Counted from the stretch's first letter, positions 7,946 through 17,283 are shown. The stretch: 64,000 nucleotides of DNA from Pyrococcus yayanosii CH1 (GCF_000215995.1 NC_015680.1:1625160-1689159), one strand, 5' to 3'. Translations and numbers: made by a program. The notes: generated by a model from the sequence alone, not told the origin.

Positions 7946-9099
7946 GGAGAAACCTTGGAATCGCTCTCCTCGTGCTTTCCGCCTTCACGGGCACGCTCGC
8001 CTTTAGGCTAGTGACTCCAGCAGTAGCCTTCTACACGAGGGACGTCCTAGGATCGGCCATGGTCCACATCTCGATAATCTCGGCATCCTTCATCCTTGCC
8101 CGCTCTCTCTCGGCCCTCTTCTCAGGCCTGCTGGTGGAGAAAAGAAAGAAGCTCGTGTACCTCGGGGCCCTCGCGATGGCCGGTAACGCCTTCGCGGTGA
8201 ATCTCTACCCGATGGCGGCGTCGTGGCTTCAGGTGACCGGCATAAAGCTCCTCAACGGTCTCCTAAACGGGATAGCATGGCCGATCGCCCAGTTTGTCGT
8301 GGCGGTAACCTCGCCAAGGGATGTTCGAAGTAGGGTGACCGCCGTATACTTCATTTCTGGCAACCTGGCTGGACTTCTAGGCAACTACACTTACGCCATA
8401 ACCCAGAGGCTCGGCTTGAGAGTGCAAATGCACATCGCAAGTACCTTCTTCCTCCTGACGGCCATCCTCATGATGACCTCCTACCACCTCCTCTACGAGG
8501 GGATAACGCCGCGGAGGGAGGGAAAAGCTAGGGAGGCACCACCCATAAATCCACGGGTGGCATTGACGGCCTCCGCCCTGGTGTCACTCCTCACGGCCTT
8601 CACCTCGGGCGAGGTGACCTACATTTACGTGGCCGAGACACTTGATATGGAGAGGGGAAAAGTCGCGACTCTCATAGGAACCGTTGGGTTCCTCGCAACG
8701 CTCCTGTCCTACATCCCGTCCAAGTTCGCGGATTTGGGAAGCGAGAGAAGGGTAATCGCGGTGGTCGCCTTACTGGCCGGCATCTCGCCCCTGCTGGTAG
8801 CTATCAAGAGCATCTGGACGGTACCCCTCGGAATCTTCCTCGGGATATTCGCGGCCCAGGCGTTCAGGCCGGTTGTTAGGAGCGTTTTGGTGTCCGCGAA
8901 GAGGGCGTCGGCAGCCATAGGAGCCGTTAACGCCGTGGCCAACATCTCAACAACAGCAGGTCAGCTCCTCTTCGGAGCGGCGTATCCCCTGGGGGAGATC
9001 GTAGTCCTCGGGGTCGTGTTGAAGGTGGCTCCCCTGCTCTTCGCTCCCGCATCCTTCTTGCTCCTTGGAATCGCCACGAAGGTGCACAAGCGAAGATAA
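7942..9099 (+). CDS. MFS transporter
   Basis: 385 residues with about 11-12 hydrophobic segments; the N-terminus goes straight into the first helix ([17 protein letters not shown]). LLVEKRKKL marks the first cytoplasmic loop. Start ATG overlaps the glycerophosphodiesterase stop (ATGA), so the two are co-transcribed, and glpK follows after 43 nt with its own TATA. Context suggests uptake or efflux of a glycerol-related solute, but the family alone does not specify a substrate. It is distinct from the SLC45-like pair on the other strand. Confidence 0.75.
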   Translation: MRRNLGIALLVLSAFTGTLAFRLVTPAVAFYTRDVLGSAMVHISIISASFILARSLSALFSGLLVEKRKKLVYLGALAMAGNAFAVNLYPMAASWLQVTGIKLLNGLLNGIAWPIAQFVVAVTSPRDVRSRVTAVYFISGNLAGLLGNYTYAITQRLGLRVQMHIASTFFLLTAILMMTSYHLLYEGITPRREGKAREAPPINPRVALTASALVSLLTAFTSGEVTYIYVAETLDMERGKVATLIGTVGFLATLLSYIPSKFADLGSERRVIAVVALLAGISPLLVAIKSIWTVPLGIFLGIFAAQAFRPVVRSVLVSAKRASAAIGAVNAVANISTTAGQLLFGAAYPLGEIVVLGVVLKVAPLLFAPASFLLLGIATKVHKRR

Positions 9100-9100
9100 C

Positions 9101-9112
9101 GGCTTTATATCA
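9101..9112 (+). promoter_or_regulatory. TATA promoter for glpK
   Basis: GGCTTTATATCA, centred near 9107, about 36 nt before ATG 9143. Places the transcript start near 9130, just before the GGTGG ribosome binding site. Confidence 0.55.
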
Positions 9113-9142
9113 TCCCGCCCTAACAGTTCTCAGGTGGCCCTC

Positions 9143-10624
9143 ATGGAGAAGTTTGTGCTCTCCCTAGATGAAGGAACCACATCAGCAAGGGCTATAATCT
9201 TCGACAGGAACAGTGAGATTCTCGGCTTTGGACAGTACGAGTTCCCCCAGCACTACCCCAGGCCCGGCTGGGTGGAGCACGACCCTGAGGAAATCTGGGA
9301 CGCACAGCTCAGGGCCATAAAAACGGCGCTTGAGATGGCCAAGGTGGAGCCTAGTCAGATAGCGGCAATTGGAGTCACAAACCAGCGCGAGACGACAATA
9401 GTCTGGGACAGGAAAGGAAAACCCCTCTACAACGCCATAGTCTGGCAGTGCAGGAGGACGGCCGAAATCGTCGAGGAGATAAAGAAGGAATACGGCGACG
9501 TTATCAAAGAGAAGACTGGCCTCGTTCCCGACGCCTACTTTTCGGCGAGCAAGCTTAAGTGGGTCCTCGACAACGTTCCCGGCCTTAGGGAGAGGGCCGA
9601 GAAGGGCGAGGTCATGTTCGGAACGGTTGATACGTTCCTCATCTACCGCCTCACGGGCGAGCACATAACGGACTATTCGAACGCGTCCAGAACAATGCTC
9701 TTCAACATCAAAAAGCTGGAGTGGGACGAGGAGCTCCTAGAAATCTTCGGAATTCCTGAGAGCATTCTGCCAGAGGTTAGGGAGTCGAGCGAGGTTTACG
9801 GCTACACTAAGAAGGAACTTTTAGGGGCCGAAATCCCTGTGAGCGGAGACGCCGGCGACCAGCAGGCGGCACTTTTTGGCCAGGCCGCCTTCGAGGAGGG
9901 CACGGTTAAGGCCACCTACGGAACCGGCAACTTTATCTTAGCGAACACTGGCAGGATGATACTTTACTCAGACAACCTCCTCACGACGATAGCCTGGGGA
10001 CTGGACGGAAAGGTAACCTACGCCCTCGAGGGTAGCGTGTTCATTACGGGCGCCGCCGTCCAGTGGCTCCGCGATGGGATTGAGATAATCAAGAGTGCTT
10101 CCGAGACGGAAGAATTGGCTACAAAGCTCGCCTCAAATGAAGGCGTCTACTTCGTTCCAGCGTTTGTGGGCCTCGGTGCTCCTTACTGGGACCAGTTTGC
10201 GAGGGGCTTGATAATCGGCATAACGCGTGGAACGAGCAGGGAGCATTTCGCGAGGGCAACGCTCGAGGCGATAGCCTATCTGACGAGGGACGTCATCGAG
10301 GAAATGGAGAGGCTTATCTCCATTAAGGAGCTCCGCGTTGATGGAGGGGCAACCGCGAACAACTTCCTCATGCAGTTCCAAGCTGACATCCTGAACAAGA
10401 GGGTGATAAGGCCCGTCGTGAAGGAAACAACAGCCCTTGGAGCCGCCTACCTGGCGGGTCTCGCCGTTGACTACTGGGAGAGCTTGGATGAGATAAGGGC
10501 ACTCTGGAGGGCCGAGAGGGTCTTCGAGCCGAGCATGGATGAGGAAACGAGGGAAAGACTATACCGCGGATGGAAGGAGGCCGTGAAGAGGGCAATGGGC
10601 TGGGCGAAAATCGTGGCGGCTTGA
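9143..10624 (+). CDS. glpK: Glycerol kinase
   Basis: 493-residue FGGY kinase converting glycerol and ATP to glycerol-3-phosphate. Motifs: [15 protein letters not shown] (phosphate loop), [31 protein letters not shown] and the C-terminal [11 protein letters not shown]; all match canonical GlpK, and length equals that of Thermococcus and bacterial enzymes. The frame opens at 9065, but the upstream 78 nt hold the TATA box; ATG 9143 has AGGTGG five bases upstream. The next gene oxidises the product, so this starts a glycerol catabolic unit. Confidence 0.96.
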   Translation: MEKFVLSLDEGTTSARAIIFDRNSEILGFGQYEFPQHYPRPGWVEHDPEEIWDAQLRAIKTALEMAKVEPSQIAAIGVTNQRETTIVWDRKGKPLYNAIVWQCRRTAEIVEEIKKEYGDVIKEKTGLVPDAYFSASKLKWVLDNVPGLRERAEKGEVMFGTVDTFLIYRLTGEHITDYSNASRTMLFNIKKLEWDEELLEIFGIPESILPEVRESSEVYGYTKKELLGAEIPVSGDAGDQQAALFGQAAFEEGTVKATYGTGNFILANTGRMILYSDNLLTTIAWGLDGKVTYALEGSVFITGAAVQWLRDGIEIIKSASETEELATKLASNEGVYFVPAFVGLGAPYWDQFARGLIIGITRGTSREHFARATLEAIAYLTRDVIEEMERLISIKELRVDGGATANNFLMQFQADILNKRVIRPVVKETTALGAAYLAGLAVDYWESLDEIRALWRAERVFEPSMDEETRERLYRGWKEAVKRAMGWAKIVAA

Positions 10625-10681
10625 TGACGAAAATCCTTAAATCTAGCCTCTTTCTCCATTAGCTGGCAAGTGGTGATGAGC

Positions 10682-12169
10682 ATGAAAAAGCTCCGAATTG
10701 CCATAATTGGGGCCGGAATAACCGGGGCCAGCATAGCACGCGTTCTGAGCCGTTATGAAAACCTTGAGGTGCACCTAATAGACAAGAACCCCGACGTTGG
10801 CTGGGGCGTGAGCAAAGCAAACACGGCGATAATACACGGGGGATATGACGATGATCCGGACAAGTACCCGGTGAGGGCAAGGTTGTGCGTGAGGGGTAAC
10901 CGCCTCTGGCATCAGTGGGTCAAGGAGCTGGAGATACCCCACGTGTGGAACGGGGCACTCGTGGTCGCCCTGAAGGAGGAGGACTTCGATGAGCTGGAGA
11001 AGCTACTAGAGCGCGGGAGACGGAATGGCGTTCCCGAGATGAGGATAGTTGAAGGGGAGGAACTCTTCCGCCTCGAGCCAGGATTGACGAAAGAAGCTTT
11101 GGGAGCCCTCTGGGTGCCGATAGTAGGTCAAATAGGGCCAATTTCAGCTGTTATAGCAATCGCCGAGAACGCTGTGGCAAACGGCGTTAAGACGCATCTC
11201 GAGACGGAAGTGACTGGAATAAGGGTTGAGAGGGGCGAGGTCAAGGGCGTTGAAACTAATGAAGGCTTCATTAAGGCGGATATCGTGATAAATGCCGCTG
11301 GCCTCTATGCTGACGAGATAGCGAGGATGGTAGGCGTCGACTACTTCGAGATACACCCGAGGAAGGGTGAATACTGGATATTCGACGAAGGCATTCCCGG
11401 GCCGAGAAGAGTTCTCTTCCCAACTCCGACGCCGATAAGCAAGGGTATAGTCGTTACCACCGAGATAAGCGGCCACCTCATGATTGGACCCAACGCTCAG
11501 GATCTGCCAGCTGAAGAGAAGGACAACCTTGCGACGACGAGGGAAGGCCTCGAAGAGGTTTGGGAAGGGGCCAAAAAGCTCTGGCCCAACCTTCCGCCAA
11601 GGGACAAGGTAATAAGGACGTTCACCGGCTTAAGGCCTGAGCCGACGGGTGGAGACTTCATAATAAAGGCTGAGGAGGTCTGGGGCTTCATAAACGTCGC
11701 CGGAATACGCTCTCCGGGATTAACCAGCGCCCCAGCCATAGCCTACGAGGTCGTCGAGATAATCCGGAGGGACCTCGGGATAGAGCTCGTTGAGAAGAAA
11801 AAGTGGAATCCCTATCGCAGGGATATAACTCACTTCTTCGCCCTCCCAAGGGAGAAGGCAAATGAGTTCATAAAGAGAAACCCGGCCTACGGAAGGATAG
11901 TCTGCCGCTGTAATAAGGTTAGCGAGGGCGATGTACTTGAGGCGATAGAGAGAATGAAATTCCTTGCCATTAAGACGCCGAGCGTCGATTCCGTCAAGTT
12001 TAGGACAAAGGCGACGACAGGCACGTGCCAAGGAAGCTTCTGCAGGCCACGCATAATCCAGATACTCGCAAGGGAATACGGCGTTGAACCTTGGCAGGTA
12101 ACCCTGAAGGGGAAGGGCAGCGAAATCGGCATAGGCGACGTCAAGGTTCTGCTCAGGAGGGAGGCGTGA
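10682..12169 (+). CDS. glpA: FAD-dependent glycerol-3-phosphate dehydrogenase with C-terminal BFD-like [2Fe-2S] domain
   Basis: 495 residues. The N-terminal FAD domain opens IAIIGAGITGASIARVL and includes ANTAIIHGGYD, as in GlpA/GlpO and L-2-hydroxyglutarate oxidase-like proteins. The C-terminal 90 residues form a BFD-type iron-sulfur domain with cysteines in IVCRCNKVSEGDV and TGTCQGSFCRPR. This two-domain layout matches GlpA of the anaerobic dehydrogenase, which makes dihydroxyacetone phosphate. ATG 10682 follows GGTGATGAGC; a TATA-like AATCCTTAAATCT lies at 10632-10644. The stop overlaps the next start (TGATG), and the following two genes probably encode its electron-transfer partners. Confidence 0.88.
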   Translation: MKKLRIAIIGAGITGASIARVLSRYENLEVHLIDKNPDVGWGVSKANTAIIHGGYDDDPDKYPVRARLCVRGNRLWHQWVKELEIPHVWNGALVVALKEEDFDELEKLLERGRRNGVPEMRIVEGEELFRLEPGLTKEALGALWVPIVGQIGPISAVIAIAENAVANGVKTHLETEVTGIRVERGEVKGVETNEGFIKADIVINAAGLYADEIARMVGVDYFEIHPRKGEYWIFDEGIPGPRRVLFPTPTPISKGIVVTTEISGHLMIGPNAQDLPAEEKDNLATTREGLEEVWEGAKKLWPNLPPRDKVIRTFTGLRPEPTGGDFIIKAEEVWGFINVAGIRSPGLTSAPAIAYEVVEIIRRDLGIELVEKKKWNPYRRDITHFFALPREKANEFIKRNPAYGRIVCRCNKVSEGDVLEAIERMKFLAIKTPSVDSVKFRTKATTGTCQGSFCRPRIIQILAREYGVEPWQVTLKGKGSEIGIGDVKVLLRREA

Positions 12170-13401
12170 TGTACGACGTTGTGGTAATCGGGGGCGGGCC
12201 TGCGGGAATGGCCGCCGCCATAAAAGCTAAGGAGCTCGGCCTGAACGTCCTCCTTCTGGACGAGAACGACTATCTGGGCGGAATTCTGCCACAGTGCATA
12301 CACCCGGGTTTTGGAATCCATTACTTCAGGGAAGAGCTGACGGGGCCGGAGTTCGCTCACCGCCTTAAGGAGAGGCTCAAGGAGCTAAGGGTAAAAGTGA
12401 AGGGGAACGCGAGAGTACTTTCCATAGAGAACTACTCCGACCTCGAGAAGGTCGTCACGTTCGTCTCGCCCGAGGGCATTTTCGACGTGAGGACGAAGAC
12501 CATAATCTACGCCGCCGGTGCAAGGGAAAGGCACGCATTCGAGATAGGCATCGTCGGTGATAGGGTTGCAGGCATCTATACGGCGGGAGAAGCTCAAACA
12601 CTCATGGACATCTACGGTATAATGCCCGGTAAGGAGATAGTCATCGTTGGCTCGGGCGACGTTGGATTGATAATGGCACGTCGCTTCGCCCTCGAAGGTG
12701 CAAGGGTCAAGGCCGTCATAGAGTTAATGCCTTATCCCGGCGGCCTTGCGAGGAACATCATGATACTTAGGGACTTCAACATCCCCCTCTATCTGAGCCA
12801 CAAAGTGGTTGAGGTCAGGGGAAGAGGTAGGGTTAAGAGGGTGAAAGTGGTCAAGGTCGATGAGAACCTCAGGGAGACCGGGGAAGAGTTCTGGATAAGC
12901 TGTGATACTCTGATAATCTCCGCCGGGCTAATTCCGAACGTAAAGCTTCTCAAAGAGGTGGGTGTTGAGATAGACCCGGCAACCGGCGGCCCAGTGGTCA
13001 ACGACAGGCTAGAGACTAGCGTTCCCGGAATCTTCGTGGCCGGAAACGCCCTCGTAATAAACGATCTCGTGGATTACGTGGCCGAGCAGGGCGAGCTTGC
13101 CGCTGAAGGAGCCAAGGAGTTCGTGGAGAACGAGGGGATTGGGACGAAGCGCTGGATTCGGCTGAAGAGGGGACAGAACGTCAGGCTTCTGGCTCCGCAC
13201 TATCTCAGCGGCGAGCGGGACGTTTGGATTTACGCACGCGTTTCTAAACCCATGGAGAACGTTGCCGTGGAGTTCCCAGAGATAGGCAAGAGAATCCGCC
13301 TCCCGGTCGTGAAGCCGGCCGAGATGCTCAGGATAAGGCTGAGGAAGAAGGAGATAGCGAGGGCCAAGGGAGCCATCACGATGGAGGTGGTGCCCCTATG
13401 A
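12169..13401 (+). CDS. FAD/NAD(P)-dependent oxidoreductase, partner of GlpA
   Basis: 410 residues with two dinucleotide folds: FAD site VVVIGGGPAGMAAAIKAKE at residues 3-20 and NAD(P) site IVIVGSGDVGLIMARRFA near 165. The SISAGLIPN-type and GIFVAGNALVINDLVDYV segments are FAD-closing motifs. No redox-active CxxC of thioredoxin reductase is visible; PQCIHPGFGIHYF near residue 43 has one cysteine. Similar proteins sit beside GlpA/DUF1667 in archaea and firmicutes and are thought to pass electrons between the dehydrogenase and NAD(P). The start is set by the TGATG overlap. Confidence 0.82.
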   Translation: MYDVVVIGGGPAGMAAAIKAKELGLNVLLLDENDYLGGILPQCIHPGFGIHYFREELTGPEFAHRLKERLKELRVKVKGNARVLSIENYSDLEKVVTFVSPEGIFDVRTKTIIYAAGARERHAFEIGIVGDRVAGIYTAGEAQTLMDIYGIMPGKEIVIVGSGDVGLIMARRFALEGARVKAVIELMPYPGGLARNIMILRDFNIPLYLSHKVVEVRGRGRVKRVKVVKVDENLRETGEEFWISCDTLIISAGLIPNVKLLKEVGVEIDPATGGPVVNDRLETSVPGIFVAGNALVINDLVDYVAEQGELAAEGAKEFVENEGIGTKRWIRLKRGQNVRLLAPHYLSGERDVWIYARVSKPMENVAVEFPEIGKRIRLPVVKPAEMLRIRLRKKEIARAKGAITMEVVPL

Positions 13402-13742
13402 TATACCGCTTCACTTGCATAGTCTGCCCCCTCGGTTGCACAATCGAGGTCGAGGTTGATGATGACAGGGTCAAGGCTGTTAGGGGCCACACCTGCCAAC
13501 GGGGAAAGGAGTGGGCCATTGAAGAGGTAACCAATCCAAAGAGGGTCGTCATGAGCGTTATTCCTGTTGAAGGAGGAAGGCTACCGACGGTGAGCGTCAA
13601 GACGGCGGAACCAGTCCCGAAGGAGAAGATTTCCGAGCTTATGAGGTTCCTCGCTCGCCTCAAGGTCAAAGCTCCCGTGAGACCAGGGGAAGTCGTTGCA
13701 GAGTTTGATGGGGTTAAGATAGTGGCGACGAGGGAGGCCTAA
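13398..13742 (+). CDS. DUF1667 iron-sulfur-type small protein
   Basis: 114 residues beginning MIYRFTCIVCPLGCTIEVE, with further Cys in GHTCQRG. This CxxCxxxC plus CxxG pattern is the DUF1667 signature and resembles the cluster-binding start of molybdopterin oxidoreductases. Its gene overlaps the FAD/NAD oxidoreductase stop by 4 nt, and it is known to occur next to GlpA-type dehydrogenases. I infer a small electron-transfer subunit of the glycerol-3-phosphate dehydrogenase complex; cluster type and role are unproven. The operon ends here, and the ribosomal promoter begins directly after. Confidence 0.8.
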   Translation: MIYRFTCIVCPLGCTIEVEVDDDRVKAVRGHTCQRGKEWAIEEVTNPKRVVMSVIPVEGGRLPTVSVKTAEPVPKEKISELMRFLARLKVKAPVRPGEVVAEFDGVKIVATREA

Positions 13743-13754
13743 AGCTTTATAAAG
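13743..13754 (+). promoter_or_regulatory. TATA promoter for the L37Ae/RpoP cluster
   Basis: AGCTTTATAAAG right after the DUF1667 stop, centred near 13749. The predicted start is near 13774, about 25 nt before ATG 13801. Confidence 0.6.
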
Positions 13755-13800
13755 GGTGGAAAGGCTAAACCCTTCAGCTCGCGGCTCAGGGGTGATGCTC

Positions 13801-14058
13801 ATGAGCGGAACTAAGAAGGTCGGTTCAGCCGGAAGGTTTGGGGCAAGGTATGGTCTTAAGATAAGGAGGAGAGTTGCCGCTGTTGAGGCCAAGATGAGGC
13901 AGAAGCACACCTGCCCGGTGTGCGGCAGGAACGCCGTCAAGAGGATAAGCACGGGAATATGGCAGTGCCAGAAGTGCGGGGCAACTTTTGCGGGCGGTGC
14001 ATACCTGCCCGTCACTCCAGCAGGTAAGGTCGCCAAGAGGGTTACGAGCTCTGAGTGA
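13801..14058 (+). CDS. rpl37ae: Ribosomal protein eL43 (L37Ae)
   Basis: 85-residue large-subunit protein: basic N-terminus [18 protein letters not shown] and a C4 zinc ribbon (CPVCGRNAV and [13 protein letters not shown]). The open frame reaches back to 13756, but that overlaps the promoter; ATG 13801 has GGGGTGATGCTC before it. It is followed 11 nt later by rpoP, a common archaeal pairing of L37Ae with the RNA polymerase P subunit. Confidence 0.95.
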   Translation: MSGTKKVGSAGRFGARYGLKIRRRVAAVEAKMRQKHTCPVCGRNAVKRISTGIWQCQKCGATFAGGAYLPVTPAGKVAKRVTSSE

Positions 14059-14069
14059 CGGTGGTCTCG

Positions 14070-14219
14070 ATGGTTGAAGCCGTCTACAGGTGCGCCAAGT
14101 GCGGCCGTGAAGTCAAGCTCGATCTATCCATAACCAGGGACCTCCGTTGTCCTTACTGCGGGAGCAAAATCCTCTACAAGCCGAGGCCGAAGGTTGCCAG
14201 AAGGGTAAAGGCAATCTGA
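14070..14219 (+). CDS. rpoP: DNA-directed RNA polymerase subunit P (Rpo12)
   Basis: 49-residue protein, the usual length of archaeal RpoP. It begins MVEAVYRCAKCGREVKL and has a second CPYCG pair, forming the zinc ribbon, then a basic tail ending RRVKAI. It bridges RNA polymerase subunits at the assembly platform. The start ATG follows GGTGGTCTCG with 11 nt after rpl37ae, so the two genes are co-transcribed. Confidence 0.94.
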   Translation: MVEAVYRCAKCGREVKLDLSITRDLRCPYCGSKILYKPRPKVARRVKAI

Positions 14220-14271
14220 TTCTCTGGCAAACATTTTTAACTTCCCGCCGCTATTCTCCAAGGGAGCAAGC

Positions 14272-14928
14272 ATGATGCTCATAACGACGTCCCATAGGCC
14301 CACCAGGAGGACAAGGAGCTTTGGCCATGACTTAGAGAGGGTTTTCCCTAACTCCCTCTACGTAACGCGCGGTAAGAAGACCATCCAAGACCTCCTCATG
14401 GAGGCCTACGACAGGGGCTACGAAAGATTGCTAATAATCAACGTCTGGAAGGGCAATCCCCTGAAGATGACGTTCATCAAGGTCTCCCCCGACGACTGGG
14501 GCTACCTCGGCTACCTTTACCTACACGGCATAAAGCTTCAGAGGGAAATCGGCTTCAAAGGCCTCAACCCAATAAGGGAAGAGATGCCGCTCGTGGTAAC
14601 TACGGCCAAGCGCGTTGGCCTTGACCACATAGCCTTCGCCCAAGTCTTCGCCGAGCTGACCAATGGGAAGTTCGTGCCCCGCGGAGAGAAGAGCCTTATG
14701 GCAATTGCGGATAGATACAACACAGACGTCTTAGGCGTTATCGAGAGGCATCCGAGAGGAATGGCGATAAACTTCTACCGCCTTGACGTTACGAAGGAGA
14801 GGCCGGTCGGACCGCTCATAAGCGTCAAGATATGGATAATGGAGGACGGGAGAAGATGGGACTACAAGGAGGCCTTTGGTATAAAGGTGAGGCCGCGAGG
14901 GAAGGGCTGTGAAGCCGAGGAAGATTGA
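14272..14928 (+). CDS. Brix-domain ribosome biogenesis protein
   Basis: 218 residues. MLITTSHRPTRRTRSFGHDL is the hallmark start of the archaeal Brix/IMP4-like protein, with two half-repeats (second from about LVVTTAKRVGLDHIAF). Brix proteins bind rRNA during subunit assembly (Imp4, Rpf1, Brx1 in eukaryotes; one copy in archaea). A TATA-like CATTTTTAAC at 14231-14240 gives it its own promoter; GGGAGCA precedes tandem ATGs at 14272/14275. Its 3' end overlaps pcc1 by 20 nt. Confidence 0.88.
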   Translation: MMLITTSHRPTRRTRSFGHDLERVFPNSLYVTRGKKTIQDLLMEAYDRGYERLLIINVWKGNPLKMTFIKVSPDDWGYLGYLYLHGIKLQREIGFKGLNPIREEMPLVVTTAKRVGLDHIAFAQVFAELTNGKFVPRGEKSLMAIADRYNTDVLGVIERHPRGMAINFYRLDVTKERPVGPLISVKIWIMEDGRRWDYKEAFGIKVRPRGKGCEAEED

Positions 14929-15157
14929 GGGCCGGCTCGTTCTCGAGTTTCCGAGCGAAGACGTTGCAAAGGTCGTTTACCAGGCCGTCCTCTACGAGCA
15001 CCTGACGGTTCCTTACAGGAGGAGCGAGATTGAATTTCGGCTGGATGGGAGGAGAATCGTAATAGAGCTGAGAGCTGATGACAGCTCGGCCCTGAGAGGA
15101 ACCCTCAATTCCTACCTCCGCTGGATAAAGGTCGCAATAGATGCTGTTGAGATTTGA
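14909..15157 (+). CDS. pcc1: KEOPS complex subunit Pcc1
   Basis: 82 residues from GTG 14909, the correct size for Pcc1. Key stretch EGRLVLEFPSEDVAKVVYQA and the C-terminal SSALRGTLNSYLRWIKVA helix are family features. Pcc1 dimerises Kae1 and helps bind tRNA for t6A37 formation. It overlaps the Brix gene by 20 nt. Bud32 (34609-35280) and Sua5 (22766-23788), which act in the same modification, are elsewhere in this window. Confidence 0.88.
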   Translation: MKPRKIEGRLVLEFPSEDVAKVVYQAVLYEHLTVPYRRSEIEFRLDGRRIVIELRADDSSALRGTLNSYLRWIKVAIDAVEI

Positions 15158-15229
15158 ACGGCTCCTCCATAAGGTTCTTAAATGAGGGTCCTTATTCTAA
15201 CCCGGCATCACGATTACGGAGGTGTTGTC

Positions 15230-15580
15230 ATGCAGAACGTTCCGCCCCAGGTCCAAGCCATGTTGGGACAGCTCGAGAGCTACCAGCAACAGCTCCAGCT
15301 CGTGATCCAGCAGAAGCAGAGAATCCAGGCCGAGCTCACCGAGGCAAAGAAGGCCCTTGAGGAAATTGAAAAGCTTCCCGACGATGCGGTGATCTACAAG
15401 ACCATCGGAACCCTCATCGTGAAAACAGAGAAGAGCAAGGCCGTGGAGGAGCTGAAAGAAAAGGTAGAAACTTTAGAGGTCCGCCTGAACGCCCTAAACA
15501 GGCAGGAACAGAAAGTGAACGAGAAGATTAAGGAGCTGACACAGAAGATACAGGCCGCCCTTAGGCCGGCCGCCGGCTGA
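15230..15580 (+). CDS. pfdB: Prefoldin subunit beta
   Basis: 116-residue coiled-coil protein starting MQNVPPQVQAMLGQLESYQQ. Two heptad helices flank a short hairpin (VIYKTIGTLIVKTEK), as in the four beta subunits of archaeal prefoldin, which holds unfolded proteins for the thermosome. ATG 15230 follows GGAGGTGTTGTC. A TATA-like GGTTCTTAAATG at 15173-15184 indicates its own promoter. The open frame upstream to 15182 runs through that promoter and is not coding. Confidence 0.93.
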   Translation: MQNVPPQVQAMLGQLESYQQQLQLVIQQKQRIQAELTEAKKALEEIEKLPDDAVIYKTIGTLIVKTEKSKAVEELKEKVETLEVRLNALNRQEQKVNEKIKELTQKIQAALRPAAG

Positions 15581-15602
15581 TTCTAATTTTTTGGTGGTCG
15601 GC

Positions 15603-15917
15603 ATGAAAAAGGTCATCCACATAGGCCTGCCGGAGCTCAGTGAGGAGGATCTTATCGAGATAGGGGACATCGCCCAGAGGGTTATAATCGACCACATCTT
15701 TGAATACCTTAACAAAAGCGACGTGAAGGACTTGGAGGTAACCGCGAGGATAAACAGGGAGGATACCCTCGACTTAGAGCTGGAGGTTTATCTGGAGATT
15801 CCGATATTCGTCAAGGTGGACGTTGAGAGGGTAATAGAAGAAGCCCTCGACAAGGCCTATGAGGCCGTGGAAAGAAGGCTCAGGGAGCTCGCCGGTAAGT
15901 CGGGGATGGTTGAATGA
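15603..15917 (+). CDS. DUF3194 family protein
   Basis: 104 residues, MKKVIHIGLPELSEEDLIEI onward, rich in acidic residues with an alternating strand-helix pattern. This is the Thermococcales DUF3194 family, which sits after prefoldin beta; the function is unknown. ATG 15603 follows TTGGTGGTCGGC; the frame's in-frame TTG at 15591 lies in the ribosome binding site. Preceded by an oligo-T (15587-15592) after pfdB, so readthrough may be partial. Overlaps the DHH gene by 4 nt. Confidence 0.75.
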   Translation: MKKVIHIGLPELSEEDLIEIGDIAQRVIIDHIFEYLNKSDVKDLEVTARINREDTLDLELEVYLEIPIFVKVDVERVIEEALDKAYEAVERRLRELAGKSGMVE

Positions 15918-16906
15918 AGGGGGAGAGGAAGCTCAAAAGGTTTCTCCTTGACTTGCCCCGGGACACGTCAATGCTCCTCCTCTGTCACCACAACGCTGAT
16001 CCCGACTCCCTGGGCTCTGCCATAGCCTTTTCTCGGCTTCTCAGATGGCTCGGGTTCGAGCGGGTTAGAATAGGCGTCGCCCAGAGCGTGGCCAGCTACG
16101 CCAAGAGGCTCCTTTCCCTATCGGATATTGAGATAGTTAGAAACCCTCATGTGGAAGAGAACGTAGTGTTCGTTTTCGATACTTCGTCCCTCGAACAGCT
16201 GGAGCCCGTTATCCTGCCCGAGGGTGCAAAGGTCGTCGTTATAGACCACCACGTCGAGAAGGATATGCCCATAAGGGCCGAGGTAAGGGTCGTGGACTCC
16301 TCAAGGACCTCAACCGCCGAAATAGTTTGGGAGCTCTTTAAGAAGTTCCGGTTCCACGATGAGCTCTCCGCGAGAGTTCTGCTAGCTGGAATAACCTCGG
16401 ACACGGCCAACTTCAGGTACGCGAACTCTAAAACCTTCAGGACCGTTGGGGAGATACTCTCCCTCTATGATATCCCTATGGGGGAGATATACGCCCTCAT
16501 CGCACCCGTGAGCGACGAGAACATAGACTCCTCCAAGAGGATGGCGATACTGAAGGCCTGCCAGAGGATGGAGATTCATAAGTTCCGGAGGTTCGTGATA
16601 GTCACGTCAAAGGTCTCCGCCTATGAGGCCCTGGTCTGTAAGGTTTTCCTCCAGCTAGGAGCTGACGTGGCCATAGTCGGGAGCGAGAAGGACGGCGTCA
16701 GGATATCGGCGAGGGCCAAGGAGCATCTCGTAAGGATGGGACTGCACCTCGGAAAGCTCATGGAGAAGGTCGGACCCATAATAGAGGGTTCCGGTGGGGG
16801 ACACGCCGGCGCGGCCGGTGCCAACGGAAAGGGGAACCTCGACGAGGCCATGAAGTTCCTCGTAAAGGAAGTTCAGAAGTTCCTAAAGAGCGCAACCAAT
16901 CGCTAA
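15914..16906 (+). CDS. DHH-family phosphoesterase
   Basis: 330 residues with a DHH domain: LCHHNADPDSLGSAIAF near residue 24, VFVFDTSS near 86 and VIDHHVEK near 108 supply the metal-binding Asp/His residues. The C-terminal DHHA1 part has GGGHAGAAGANGKG. Relatives include RecJ-like nucleases and NrnA/c-di-AMP phosphodiesterases; the lack of the longer RecJ core suggests a nanoRNase or small-nucleotide phosphodiesterase. The exact substrate is unknown. The start overlaps the DUF3194 stop (ATGA). Confidence 0.85.
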   Translation: MKGERKLKRFLLDLPRDTSMLLLCHHNADPDSLGSAIAFSRLLRWLGFERVRIGVAQSVASYAKRLLSLSDIEIVRNPHVEENVVFVFDTSSLEQLEPVILPEGAKVVVIDHHVEKDMPIRAEVRVVDSSRTSTAEIVWELFKKFRFHDELSARVLLAGITSDTANFRYANSKTFRTVGEILSLYDIPMGEIYALIAPVSDENIDSSKRMAILKACQRMEIHKFRRFVIVTSKVSAYEALVCKVFLQLGADVAIVGSEKDGVRISARAKEHLVRMGLHLGKLMEKVGPIIEGSGGGHAGAAGANGKGNLDEAMKFLVKEVQKFLKSATNR

Positions 16907-16947
16907 GTTTTTAGCCGCCTGAAGGGGAGTTTTTCAAGGTGCGTGCC

Positions 16948-17283
16948 ATGGCGAAGTGTCCCGTATGCGGGAGGCCCCTCAAGTGGGAGACCCTCATAGA
17001 ACAGATGCTTATCCTACCAAACTTCAGGGAGCTCCTCAAGGACAGGGAGACCTTCCTGAAGACCCTCGAGGACTTCGTCTTTAAGTGCCCTGAGTGTAAG
17101 GAGGAGTTCTACGGAAGGACCCTTCCCAGGGGCGAGGCCGAGAAGGTCTTCGAGCTATTGAACGATTTTAAGGAGGGCATAGACTACGAGAGGAAGGTGG
17201 TTAGGTTAAAGCTCACGAACCTCCTTGCCCTTGAGGTCATGCTTGAGGAGTGGGATAGGAGGGTTAAGAGGCGTGCCCCATGA
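16948..17283 (+). CDS. Zinc-ribbon protein of unknown function
   Basis: 111 residues. Two CxxC knuckles, AKCPVCGRPLKW at the N-terminus and VFKCPECKEEFY near residue 48, probably bind one zinc; the rest is helical and charged. I do not recognise a named family. ATG 16948 is preceded by AAGGTGCGTGCC; a TATA-like CTAAGTTTTTAG at 16903-16914 overlaps the end of the DHH gene. Overlaps the following helical-repeat gene by 4 nt, so they are probably translated together. Confidence 0.7.
   Translation: MAKCPVCGRPLKWETLIEQMLILPNFRELLKDRETFLKTLEDFVFKCPECKEEFYGRTLPRGEAEKVFELLNDFKEGIDYERKVVRLKLTNLLALEVMLEEWDRRVKRRAP

Noticed and set aside
10622-10660. ATGACGA after glpK as another C/D sRNA
   Set aside because: No CTGA at 12 nt and no second C/D pair; the stretch holds the glpA TATA.
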